Source: Spirochaetaceae bacterium
Lineage (GTDB): Bacteria > Myxococcota_A > UBA9160 > UBA4427
Assembly (NCBI GenBank): GCA_020632655.1
Contig: JACKFD010000003.1
Span: 62,001 to 126,000 of the forward strand
Direction of reading: 5' to 3'
DNA: 64,000 nucleotides
The notes below the pieces were generated by a model, which did not search any database, was not told where the DNA came from, and saw only the letters and a list, made by a program, of their open reading frames with translations. The position numbers were made by a program, and so were the translations under genes. Of this stretch, positions 10,600-18,841 are shown piece after piece. The number at the start of each line of letters is the position of its first letter. Position 1 is the stretch's first letter.

Positions 10600-10922
10600 A
10601 GCCGGGCGGACGCGACCCGCACGGTCGGCCTGGGACACCGCTGCCGGCCCCTGGGTTTGCGCCGGGGCGGGACCGGCGTCCGGGCCGTCGATTTTTCCGT
10701 AAATGCGCGTCGCTGCGACGATTCTGGCGATTGCGGACGGTTGAAAGCGGGCGGGGCCTTCCATACCCTCCGCCGACTCGACGGGGCCGGCAGGGCGGCG
10801 TCGGATCCTCTCCGGGGTGGGGGGGAGGCCGCGACGCCCGCGTCCCGGGGCGCTCGCCACGAGCGACCGGGCGGGACGCGTCCGCCGGCCCGTTTCGGAG
10901 ATCGATCCCGCTGCGCGATCCG
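10600..10922. other. Intergenic region before bamA
   Basis: This 323-base gap separates lolD from bamA. It holds a T-run (10692-10696) after GC-rich sequence that could be a weak terminator for the lol unit, and a promoter candidate at 10741-10769. The expected leader to the bamA ATG is about 145 bases and contains long G and C runs. I see no RNA gene or conserved peptide. Confidence 0.5.
10741..10769 (+). promoter_or_regulatory. Sigma70-type promoter candidate for bamA
   Basis: TTGAAA (10741-10746) and TACCCT (10764-10769) are separated by exactly 17 bases. The same TACCCT box with 17-bp spacing occurs upstream of rel (31656-31661). It lies in the longest gap of this region, ahead of the bamA-skp-lpx run. 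Confidence 0.5.
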
Positions 10923-13900
10923 ATGCGTGCGTCCTCGTCCGGCTTCGCGCCGCGGTTCCTTCGGCGTGTCCGGCGTCGGGCGGCCGCGTTGCGTCGTGCG
11001 TCGACGTCCGGCCTTCGCGCCGGGCTCGTGCTCGTGGGCCTCCTCCTCTCGGATGCGGGGACCCCGGTCGCCTTTGCCCAGGCGGGACCCGAGGAGTACG
11101 GCGCGATCGACGCCGCGCCTGCCGAGGCCCCGGTGCGGGCCGATCGGCGGATCGTCGTGCTGCCCTTCCGCGTGCACAGCGCCGGTGCGGCGTCGTCGGT
11201 CGGCGCCTCCCTCGACGAGCTCCTGGCCCAGCGCATCGAGGCGGGGGGCGAGGTCAGCGCGATCTCCCGCCGCACGCTCGAGGAGCGCTACGGCATCGCC
11301 CCGCCCGATGCGGATCGCTCCGACGCCACGCTGCGGGCGCTCGCGACGCAGACCGGCTTCGACGCGATGGTCGCGGGCAGCCTGACGGAGCTGGCCGGGC
11401 GCTTCAGTCTCGATGTGCGCGTCACGCCGGCGGATCGCGGCGCGGCGAGCAAGAGTCTCGTGCTCACGGCGGACAGCGAGCGCGAGCTGCTCGATCGGGT
11501 CGGCGAGCTCGCGGAGCGGGTCGTGGCGGCGGTGCGGGGCGGCGTGCCGGATCGCGTCGTCGACGTGCGCTTCGAGGGCGCGGGCGGCATCGAGGCCGAG
11601 CTCGAGGCGCAGCTCGGTGTGAAGAAGGGTGACGTCTTCGACGCCGCCCAGCTCGAGGCCGACCGTCGCGCGCTGGCCGCCGATCCGCGCATCGCGAACG
11701 TCGTCGCCCGCACGCAGCAGGGGCCTTCGGGCGTGACGGTCGTCTTCCAGATCGTGCGCGCCGAGCGCATCCTCGGCGAGGTGCGAGGGAGCGGGGGCGA
11801 GACCGTCGCCGCGGTCGAGGTGCGCGGCAATCGGCGCGTCGAGGCCGACGCGATCCGCGCGCGCATCCGGACCGCGGCCGGCGCGCCCTACGACGCGGGG
11901 CAGGTCGCCCGCGACGTCCGGGCCGTCTTCCAGCAGGGCTTCTTCAGCGACGTGAAGGTCTTCGTCGACGAGACGGCCGAGGGCCTGCGGGTCGTCTTCG
12001 ACGTCGTCGAGAGCCCGGTCGTGCGCGAGATCGCGGTGGCCGGCAACGACGAGATCGACGGCGACAAGATCAAGGAGGCGCTGACCCTGACGACGGGGAC
12101 GCCGCTCGACTACCCGCTCTTGCGCGAGAACGTCGAGCGGGTGACGGCGCTCTACCGGAGCGAGGGCTTCTACCTCGCCGAGGTGGGCTACGAGATCGAG
12201 GAGATCGCCGAGGGCTCGATCGCCGTGACCTTCGACGTCGTCGAGAAGGAGAAGCTCAAGCTCCGGCGGATCGAGTTCGAGGGGAACGAGGCCTTCACGG
12301 ACGACGAGCTCCGCGAGGGCTTCTCGACCAAGACCTGGCGCTTCTACTCCTTCGCGACGAGCTGGTTCGATCGGACCGGCACCTACTCCGAGCCGATCTT
12401 CCTGCGCGACCTTCGGCTCGTCGAGAAGCGCTACACGGACAACGGCTACGTGCAGGCGCGCGTGATCGGCCCCGAGGTCGAACCCCGGGAAGAGGGCCTC
12501 TTCCTGCGCGTCGGAATCGAGGAGGGCCCGCAGTTCAAGGTCGGCGCCCTCTCCGTCGAGGGCGACCAGACGATCGATCTCGAGGCGCTGCGCAAGAAGA
12601 TCCAGCTCGTCGAGGGCGAGGTCTTCAGCCGCTCGAGCCTGACCGCGGACGTCGAGACCCTCGAGACGCACTACACGGACCGCGGCTTCTTCTTCGCGAA
12701 CGTCAATCCGATCACGCGGACGGACCCCGAAGCACTCACCGTCGACGTCGAGTTCGTCGTCGAGAAGGGGCCGCTCTACTTCGTTCGCAACATCGACATC
12801 CACGGCAATACCCGCACGGTCGACTCGGTCATCCGGCGCGAGATCCGCCTCGTCGAGGGGCAGCTCTACTCGGCTCGCGCGCTGCAGGTCAGCAGCTTCC
12901 GCATCAAGCGCCTCGGCTACTTCGAGGACGTCGCCTTCGAGCCCGATACGACCGAGGACCCGAGTCAGCTCGACCTCGACGTGAACGTCGTCGAGCGGCC
13001 GACCGGCGCTTTCAGCTTCGGCGCCGGCTTCTCCTCCGCCGACAACTTCATCTTCACGGCGTCGCTCTCCCAGTCGAATCTCTTCGGCCGCGGCTACGGC
13101 GCGAACGTCTCCGCGGACATCGGTGGCAACTCGAGCCGCTACTTCGTGTCCCTCACGGATCCCTACTTCCTGGGGTCGACCTTCTCGTTCAGCGCGACCG
13201 CCTTCCTCACCCAGGTCCGCTTCAACGCCTTCGAGCAGGACCAGCAGGGCATCGAAGTCTCGATCGGCCATCCGCTGACCGTCGACAACACGGCCTCGAT
13301 CTCGACGCATTACAGCTACTCGCAGAGGACCGTGCGCCAGAACACGAACCTCAACTCGCTCGCGGCGCCGATCTCGCGGCAGGTCCTGCAGGGCGGTCAG
13401 AGCACCAGCCGCCTCGGCCTCTCTCTCGGCGTCGACACGCGCAACGACCGCTTCGCTCCGACCGCGGGCTACGCGGCGAGCGGCTCCCTCGAATACGCCG
13501 GCCTCGGTGGCTTCTCGCGCTTCCTGAGCTTCGAGGCGCGGGCGGGCTACTACTTCGGGGCGCCGGACTGGCTCTTCGACCGATCGACCTTCGTGCTCTC
13601 CACCCGACTCGGCTACGCGTTGCCCTTCAACCGCATCTCCGAGTTCGATCTGGGCTTCCGCAACTCCGCCGTCTGCGCCGACCCCGCGAATTGTACGAAT
13701 GCCGGCAATCTCGACCGGATCGACGACGACGTCCGGCTGCCGCTCACCGAGCGCTACTTCCTCGGCGGTCTGGGCAACACCCGGCTACGCGGCTACCAGG
13801 GCCGTTCGGTGGGTCCCCGGCGCGCGGAGCTCCGCTTCACGGAGCTCGGCTCCGGTCGCGTCTACCATCCCGTCGGCACCCGTCTGATCAGCAACCCGGC

Positions 13901-14324
13901 GACCGGTCAGGTCGCGGCGATCTGCGACGACACCCTCGCCAACCGCTTCGGGGCGAACCCCACCTTCGGCAACGGCAACGGGCGCTGCAACCGGATCGGC
14001 GACAAGCGTTTCGAGGACTTCGCCGACATCGGGGAGACCCAGGTGATCGGCGGCAGCTCCTTCGTCAGCAGCAGCTTCGAATACCGCTTCCCGATCTCCG
14101 AGGAGATCGGCCTGATGGGCATCGGCTTCATCGACGGCGGCAACGCCTTCGTCGAGGGGGACGTGCTGTTCGACGTCACGGAGTGGCGCTACGGTTACGG
14201 CGCCGGCGTCCTGTGGTTCTCTCCCTTCGGTCCCCTCCAGCTGGTCCTCGGCTTCCCGATCGACCCGCGCGCCAACGAGCAGAGCCCGGTCTTCGAGTTC
14301 TCGGTCGGCGGTCTGGGGATCTAG
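10923..14324 (+). CDS. bamA: Outer-membrane assembly factor BamA with extra N-terminal domain
   Basis: BamA folds and inserts beta-barrel proteins into the outer membrane. The 1133-residue product has an Arg-rich signal peptide ending near FAQA. Residues about 74-200 (RIVVLPFRVHSAG) resemble the TolB-N/CsgG-like fold. Next come what I count as six POTRA-like units (from about residue 205), against five in E. coli, then a 16-strand-type barrel. The L6 motif appears as RLRGYQ instead of VRGF. The protein ends in GGLGI rather than a terminal aromatic. ATG 10923 was chosen for the signal peptide; no strong Shine-Dalgarno precedes it. skp follows directly, as in many genomes. Confidence 0.93.
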   Translation: MRASSSGFAPRFLRRVRRRAAALRRASTSGLRAGLVLVGLLLSDAGTPVAFAQAGPEEYGAIDAAPAEAPVRADRRIVVLPFRVHSAGAASSVGASLDELLAQRIEAGGEVSAISRRTLEERYGIAPPDADRSDATLRALATQTGFDAMVAGSLTELAGRFSLDVRVTPADRGAASKSLVLTADSERELLDRVGELAERVVAAVRGGVPDRVVDVRFEGAGGIEAELEAQLGVKKGDVFDAAQLEADRRALAADPRIANVVARTQQGPSGVTVVFQIVRAERILGEVRGSGGETVAAVEVRGNRRVEADAIRARIRTAAGAPYDAGQVARDVRAVFQQGFFSDVKVFVDETAEGLRVVFDVVESPVVREIAVAGNDEIDGDKIKEALTLTTGTPLDYPLLRENVERVTALYRSEGFYLAEVGYEIEEIAEGSIAVTFDVVEKEKLKLRRIEFEGNEAFTDDELREGFSTKTWRFYSFATSWFDRTGTYSEPIFLRDLRLVEKRYTDNGYVQARVIGPEVEPREEGLFLRVGIEEGPQFKVGALSVEGDQTIDLEALRKKIQLVEGEVFSRSSLTADVETLETHYTDRGFFFANVNPITRTDPEALTVDVEFVVEKGPLYFVRNIDIHGNTRTVDSVIRREIRLVEGQLYSARALQVSSFRIKRLGYFEDVAFEPDTTEDPSQLDLDVNVVERPTGAFSFGAGFSSADNFIFTASLSQSNLFGRGYGANVSADIGGNSSRYFVSLTDPYFLGSTFSFSATAFLTQVRFNAFEQDQQGIEVSIGHPLTVDNTASISTHYSYSQRTVRQNTNLNSLAAPISRQVLQGGQSTSRLGLSLGVDTRNDRFAPTAGYAASGSLEYAGLGGFSRFLSFEARAGYYFGAPDWLFDRSTFVLSTRLGYALPFNRISEFDLGFRNSAVCADPANCTNAGNLDRIDDDVRLPLTERYFLGGLGNTRLRGYQGRSVGPRRAELRFTELGSGRVYHPVGTRLISNPATGQVAAICDDTLANRFGANPTFGNGNGRCNRIGDKRFEDFADIGETQVIGGSSFVSSSFEYRFPISEEIGLMGIGFIDGGNAFVEGDVLFDVTEWRYGYGAGVLWFSPFGPLQLVLGFPIDPRANEQSPVFEFSVGGLGI

Positions 14325-14337
14325 AATCGTTCGGGCG

Positions 14338-14355
14338 GAGTCGGAAACTCGACTC
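14338..14355 (+). other. Short hairpin between bamA and skp
   Basis: GAGTCG and CGACTC pair around a six-base loop in the 50-base gap between bamA and skp. There is no T-run, so it is more likely an mRNA processing or stability element than a terminator. The element is small and could be chance. Confidence 0.3.
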
Positions 14356-14374
14356 TCAAAGGGGAATTTCGCGC

Positions 14375-14896
14375 ATGAAGATCGAGAAGAGCCTGATTCT
14401 GGTCGTGCTGGTGGCGGTCGTCGCCTGGAGCCTCGGAGCATCCGACGATCAGGTCAAGATCGGATTCGTCGACATCGAGCAGGTCCTCGCGACCGTCGAC
14501 AAGGGCAAGGCCGCGCGCGAGGAGCTCGAGCGCAAGAGCCGGGAGGCCCAGGGGCGGATCGCGCCGATGGCCGAGCAGCTCGAGGCGCTGCAGAAGGAGT
14601 ATCAGGCGAAGGAATTCGTCATGAGCGAGGACGCCAAGCGGCAGAAGCAGCTCGACATGGTCGAGCTCCGCAACAAGGTCGAGAACAAGGCGAAGGAGGA
14701 GCAGGGCCAGCTCGAGATCGAGCAGCAGCGCCTCGTGCAGCCCCTGCTCGAGCAGCTCGACGCCGTGCTCAAGCGGGTCGGCCGCGACAACGACTTCTCG
14801 ACGATCCTGCGGATCGATGCCCCCGGCATCGTCTACCATCGCGAGGCCCTCGACGTGACGGACCTGGTGATCAAGACCTTCAATCGGCAGGACTGA
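14375..14896 (+). CDS. skp: Periplasmic chaperone Skp/OmpH
   Basis: Skp-type trimeric chaperone that carries unfolded outer-membrane proteins to BamA. The 173-residue product has a signal peptide (about 1-22), the family opening IGFVDIEQVLATVDKGKAA, a long charged coiled-coil arm, and a C-terminal block ending near IDAPGIVYHREALDVTDLVI. ATG 14375 follows AAAGGGGA at good distance. Neighbouring bamA supports the call. lpxD and fabZ, often found next, are absent here. Confidence 0.9.
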   Translation: MKIEKSLILVVLVAVVAWSLGASDDQVKIGFVDIEQVLATVDKGKAAREELERKSREAQGRIAPMAEQLEALQKEYQAKEFVMSEDAKRQKQLDMVELRNKVENKAKEEQGQLEIEQQRLVQPLLEQLDAVLKRVGRDNDFSTILRIDAPGIVYHREALDVTDLVIKTFNRQD

Positions 14897-14969
14897 GGCG
14901 CGGCACGGAAGCGCGGCGCAGGTCGCGCGGACGCGTCGCGCGCAATCCTTCCCCCGGCAGGACCGACCC

Positions 14970-15746
14970 TTGCCCGACATCCACCCGACCGCATGCGTCG
15001 AAGACGGAGCGATCCTGGCCGAGGACGTCGTGGTCGGTCCCTTCTCGTTCGTGGGTCGGGAGGTCGAGCTCGGGTCGGGCGTCGAGGTCGCCGCCCACGT
15101 CACGCTGCTCGGGCAGACGCGGATCGGCGCGGGCTGTCGGATCTTTCCGCACGCCTGTCTGGGCGGCGAGCCGCAGGACCGCGCCTTCAACGGCGAGAGC
15201 ACCAGCCTCGAGATCGGTGCGCGCACGCAGATCCGCGAGCACGTCACGGTCCATGTCGGCACCGCGCGGGGCGGCGGCTGCACGCGCATCGGCGAGGACG
15301 CCTACCTCATGAACAGCGCGCACATCGGCCACGATTGCCGCGTGGGGGACCACGCGATCATCGCGAGCTTCTGCGGGCTCGGCGGTCACGCGCAGGTCGG
15401 TGACCACGCCGTGCTGGGCGCCTATACCGGCCTCCACCAGCACGCCCGGGTCGGCGAATCCGTGATGGTCGCCGGCGGCTCGAAGCTGTCGCTCGACGCG
15501 CCGCCCTTCTCGATGGTGGCGGGGGATCGCGCCCGGCTCGTCGGCCTGAACACGGTCGGTCTACGACGCCGGGGCTTCTCGCGGGAGACCCGTGCGCAGA
15601 TCAAGCATGCGTTCCATCTCATCTTCCACTCGAAGCTCCGGCTCGAGGAGGCGCTCGCCCGGGTCGACGAGGAGATGGGGGGCGTGCCCGAGGTCGAGCG
15701 CCTCGTGACCTTCCTGCGGAAGACCGAGCGCGGCTTCTGCCGTTAG
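14970..15746 (+). CDS. lpxA: UDP-N-acetylglucosamine O-acyltransferase LpxA
   Basis: LpxA performs the first step of lipid A synthesis, transferring a 3-hydroxyacyl chain from ACP to UDP-GlcNAc. The 258-residue length is typical. Left-handed beta-helix hexapeptide repeats fill the first two thirds. The catalytic histidine region is NSAHIGHDCRVGDH, and the C-terminal helical domain begins after GLNTVGLRRRGF. TTG 14970 is the start that gives the conserved opening PDIHPTACVEDGAILAEDV; its Shine-Dalgarno is weak. lpxI follows eight bases after the stop. Confidence 0.95.
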   Translation: MPDIHPTACVEDGAILAEDVVVGPFSFVGREVELGSGVEVAAHVTLLGQTRIGAGCRIFPHACLGGEPQDRAFNGESTSLEIGARTQIREHVTVHVGTARGGGCTRIGEDAYLMNSAHIGHDCRVGDHAIIASFCGLGGHAQVGDHAVLGAYTGLHQHARVGESVMVAGGSKLSLDAPPFSMVAGDRARLVGLNTVGLRRRGFSRETRAQIKHAFHLIFHSKLRLEEALARVDEEMGGVPEVERLVTFLRKTERGFCR

Positions 15747-15754
15747 GGGACGGC

Positions 15755-16627
15755 GTGGAGGATCCCCGCACGTCTTCTGCCGCGCCGATCGGCCTGATCG
15801 CCGGGGCCGGGCGGCTGCCGCTCGAGGCCGTCGTCCGGCTGCGCGAGCAGGGCCGGCCCGTCGCGGCGATCGCCTTCGAAGGGCTCAGCGATCCCGCGCT
15901 CGCGACGGCGCTCTCGGGAGATGCCCTGCGCTGGATGCGCCTCGGCGCGCTCGCGGCGATGCGGGACGCGCTCGCCGAGCTCGGGGTGCGGCGACTCCTG
16001 CTGGTGGGAGCCGTTCCGAAATCGCTCCTGCTCGACGGACGGGGACTCGTCGCACCGGATGCCGAGGCGGTCGGGCTGCTGGCCCGGCTCGTCGATCGGG
16101 GCGACGAGCCGCTGCTCCGCGGACTGGCGGATTGGCTCGTGGGCGCGGGCTTCGAGGTCCTGTCGCAGGAGGTCTGGCTGGCGCCGCTGCTCGCGCCCGT
16201 CGGTGCGATCGCCGGCCGTACCCCCTCGTCGGAGGAGTGCGCCGATGCCGTCTTCGGCGGTGGCATCGTGCGCGCACTCGGGCGCGCGGGCGTCGGCCAG
16301 AGCGTGGTCGTGAAGCAGGGCTGCGTGCTCGCGGTCGAGGCGATCGAGGGCACCGACGAGACGATCCGACGCGGGGGAGCGCTCGGGGGCGCGGGCGTCA
16401 CGGTCGTGAAGGGGGCCCGGCCGGGTCAGGATCGACGCTTCGACCTGCCCGCGGTCGGGCCGGGCACGCTTCGCGCGATGCAGGCCGTGGGGGCGCGGGC
16501 GCTCGCGATCGAGGCCGGCGCTGCGCTGATCCTCGAGCGGGCGGAGTTCCGGGCGATCGCCGAGCGCTCGGAGATCGCCGTCTGGGGCCTGTCCCTCGAC
16601 GAAGCCGCCTGCGAGGGAAGTCCGTGA
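15755..16627 (+). CDS. lpxI: UDP-2,3-diacylglucosamine pyrophosphatase LpxI
   Basis: LpxI hydrolyses UDP-2,3-diacylglucosamine to lipid X and UMP and functionally replaces the unrelated LpxH. The family opening IGLIAGAGRLPLEAV and the central block VVKQGCVLAVEAIEGTDETI identify it. At 290 residues it is of normal size. GTG 15755 follows AGGGGA. The position between lpxA and lpxB fits the pathway order, and no lpxH is seen in the window. Its stop overlaps the next start as GTGA. Confidence 0.93.
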   Translation: MEDPRTSSAAPIGLIAGAGRLPLEAVVRLREQGRPVAAIAFEGLSDPALATALSGDALRWMRLGALAAMRDALAELGVRRLLLVGAVPKSLLLDGRGLVAPDAEAVGLLARLVDRGDEPLLRGLADWLVGAGFEVLSQEVWLAPLLAPVGAIAGRTPSSEECADAVFGGGIVRALGRAGVGQSVVVKQGCVLAVEAIEGTDETIRRGGALGGAGVTVVKGARPGQDRRFDLPAVGPGTLRAMQAVGARALAIEAGAALILERAEFRAIAERSEIAVWGLSLDEAACEGSP

Positions 16628-17577
16628 GGGAGACACGTGTCTGTGTCGTCGGGGCGGGGCGGATGGGCACGCTCCACGCACGCACGGTGGCGCGGCTCGC
16701 GGCGGGCGGGGAGGGCGGCCGACTCGTCGGCGTCGTCGACCGCCATCCGGCGCGGGCCGAGCGCGTGGCACGCGCGTTGGGGGCACGCGCCGGTCGCGAC
16801 GCGGCGGCCTTCCACGGCGACGTGGACGCCGTGATCGTCGCGGTGCCGACGGCGGATCACGTCGTCCTCGCGGAGGCCGCCCTCGACGCCGGGCTCGACG
16901 TCCTCGTCGAGAAGCCGCTCGCGTCGGACGTCGCGAGTGGTCGTGCTCTCGTCGAACGCGCGGGGCGAGCCGGGCGACTGCTGCAGGTGGGACACGTCGA
17001 GTGGTACGAGCCGGCCTGGCGCGTGGCCGCCGAACGCGTCGGGTCGATCCGGCGCATCGAGGTCGAGCGGCTCGGCCCGCCGGTCGAGCGCGGTCTCGAC
17101 ATCGACGTCGTGCAGGATTTCATGCTCCACGACCTCGACTGGACGACGCGTTGGCTCGGCGGCGAGGTCGTCTCCGTCGAGGCGAGTGGTCGGCGCGTGC
17201 GCAACGCGCTGCTCGACGAGGCCTGGGCCCGGCTCGAGCTCGCGACGGGCTGCGTCGTGGAGCTGCGCGCGAGCCGTGTGCACGCGTCGCGCCGCCGGAC
17301 GGTGCGGATCGAGGGCACACGCGGCGTGGCGATCGTCGACCTGCTGCGGCACACGGTGCAGCTGTCGCCGGGCGGCTCGATCGAGTGCCCGCCCGTCGAC
17401 CCGCTCGAGTCCCAGTGGCGCGCGTTCCTCGAGGCTCGCCTGCACGGGGCGCCGCCGGAGAACGATGGCGCGGTCGGCGTCGCGGCCCTCGAATGGGTCG
17501 CACGCGTGCAGCAGGCGATCGATGCGCACGATCGGAGTGCGCCGCGTGCGGGAGCGAACGCGGGTCGGAACGCGTGA
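16624..17577 (+). CDS. Gfo/Idh/MocA-family oxidoreductase in the lipid A operon
   Basis: NAD(P)-dependent sugar dehydrogenase family. The N-terminal Rossmann motif is VVGAGRMGTLHARTV, the family lysine motif is VLVEKPLASDV, and the C-terminal domain contains DFMLHDLDW. GTG 16624 overlaps the lpxI stop and gives 317 residues. In some bacteria a related enzyme, GnnA, oxidises UDP-GlcNAc at C3 so that GnnB can aminate it, giving lipid A with an amide-linked 3-acyl chain. The position between lpxI and lpxB suggests such a role, but no GnnB aminotransferase is in the window. Substrate is inference. Confidence 0.85.
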   Translation: MRETRVCVVGAGRMGTLHARTVARLAAGGEGGRLVGVVDRHPARAERVARALGARAGRDAAAFHGDVDAVIVAVPTADHVVLAEAALDAGLDVLVEKPLASDVASGRALVERAGRAGRLLQVGHVEWYEPAWRVAAERVGSIRRIEVERLGPPVERGLDIDVVQDFMLHDLDWTTRWLGGEVVSVEASGRRVRNALLDEAWARLELATGCVVELRASRVHASRRRTVRIEGTRGVAIVDLLRHTVQLSPGGSIECPPVDPLESQWRAFLEARLHGAPPENDGAVGVAALEWVARVQQAIDAHDRSAPRAGANAGRNA

Positions 17578-17621
17578 CCCGCGATCCGCAGGGCGTGCGA
17601 CGCGGGGAGGGCCCGACGTGA
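17574..17621 (+). CDS. Micro-cistron joining gfo/idh to lpxB
   Basis: A 15-codon frame starts at GTG 17574, overlapping the oxidoreductase stop as GTGA. It ends at TGA 17619-17621, overlapping the lpxB GTG (17618) as GTGA. The peptide would be VTRDPQGVRRGEGPT. The Gly-Glu-Gly near its end is the lpxB Shine-Dalgarno GGGGAGG read in this frame. Its likely role is to carry a terminating ribosome 44 bases to the lpxB start rather than to make a functional peptide. Two other junctions and the yicC ladder share the arrangement. Expression is inferred. Confidence 0.45.
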   Translation: MTRDPQGVRRGEGPT

Positions 17622-18841
17622 CGACGATCCTGATCTCCGCGGGCGACGTCTCCGGTGATCGACACGCGGCCCGCGTCGTCCGTCGGCTACGCGCGCGGCG
17701 TCCCGATCTGCGTTTCGTGGGGATGGGGGGCGCGGCGATGGCCGAGGCCGGCGTCGAGCTGGCCGTGGACCAGCGCCGGGTCGCCGTCGGCGGGCTCGTC
17801 GAGCTGCTCGGACACGCGCGCGGGCTCGTCACGGCCTGGCGGACGCTGGGGGCCTGTCTCGAGTCGGAGCGACCCGAGCTCGTCGTCTTGATCGACTCGG
17901 GGGGCTTCCATCTTCCTTTCGCACGCCGCGTTCGAGCCGCCGGGGGCGCTCGCATCCTCTACGCCGTGGCGCCCCAGATCTGGGCCTGGCGTCCGGGCCG
18001 GCTGCGCAAGCTCGTCGCGCGGACGGAGCGCATCGCGGTCGTGCTGCCCTTCGAGGTCGACTTCTACGCGGCCCACGGTGTCGCCGTCGACTACGTCGGG
18101 CATCCGGCGCTCGATGGGCTGCCGCCGATCGAGGTCGCCGATCTGCCGCGCCTGCGCACGATCGCCCGGGCCGCGCTCGGGCTGCCGGCGGAGGCCGAGC
18201 TGCTCGGGCTCTTCCCGGGCAGTCGCCCCGCGGAGTGGCGTCGCCATCTGCCGCTCGGGCTCGAGACCTACGGGCGGCTGCGCGACCGGCGGCCCGGTCT
18301 CGAGGCGCTCGTCGTGCTGCCACCGAATCTCGACGAGCCGGCGGCCCGCGCCCTCGCCGCCGACGGGCTCGCGCGGGTCGGCGGGCGAGTGCACTTCACC
18401 GGCGGCGTCCCGACCGATCCGGTGCCCACGTCCGAAGGCGCGAACCGCCCGGCCCTCGACGCGATCGACGTCGCCCTCGCGAAGCCGGGCACGGTCACGC
18501 TCGAGCTGCTGGCGCGGCTGCGGCCGATGGTCGTGACGGGGCGTGTCCATCCCTTGACCGCCTGGCTCGCAGGCCGCAGCCTCCGCACGCGCTGGCTCGC
18601 CCTCCCGAACCTGGTGGCCGGGGCGGAGATCGTGCCGGAGCGTCTGCAGACCGAGGCCGAGCCCGAGCGACTCGCCGAGGCGCTCGAGCCGCTCTTCGAG
18701 GGGCCCCTTCGCGAGCGGATGATCGCGGCGCTGGGGTCGACGCGTGCGCGGCTCGATGCGGCGGATCCGGCGGCGGGCGAGGGCGCCAGCGAGCGGGTGG
18801 CCAGGATCGTGGAGGAGATGCTTGAGCATCCTGGGGCATAG
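17618..18841 (+). CDS. lpxB: Lipid A disaccharide synthase LpxB
   Basis: LpxB condenses lipid X with UDP-2,3-diacylglucosamine to form the lipid A disaccharide (GT19). Diagnostic blocks are ILISAGDVSGDRHAARVV, FVGMGGAAMAEAG, YAVAPQIWAWRPGR, VDYVGHPALDG and LFPGSR. The C-terminal acceptor region carries AKPGTVTLELL. GTG 17618 has GGGGAGG seven bases upstream and gives 407 residues, slightly longer than E. coli LpxB. The 3' end overlaps waaA by 20 bases. Confidence 0.94.
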   Translation: MTTILISAGDVSGDRHAARVVRRLRARRPDLRFVGMGGAAMAEAGVELAVDQRRVAVGGLVELLGHARGLVTAWRTLGACLESERPELVVLIDSGGFHLPFARRVRAAGGARILYAVAPQIWAWRPGRLRKLVARTERIAVVLPFEVDFYAAHGVAVDYVGHPALDGLPPIEVADLPRLRTIARAALGLPAEAELLGLFPGSRPAEWRRHLPLGLETYGRLRDRRPGLEALVVLPPNLDEPAARALAADGLARVGGRVHFTGGVPTDPVPTSEGANRPALDAIDVALAKPGTVTLELLARLRPMVVTGRVHPLTAWLAGRSLRTRWLALPNLVAGAEIVPERLQTEAEPERLAEALEPLFEGPLRERMIAALGSTRARLDAADPAAGEGASERVARIVEEMLEHPGA

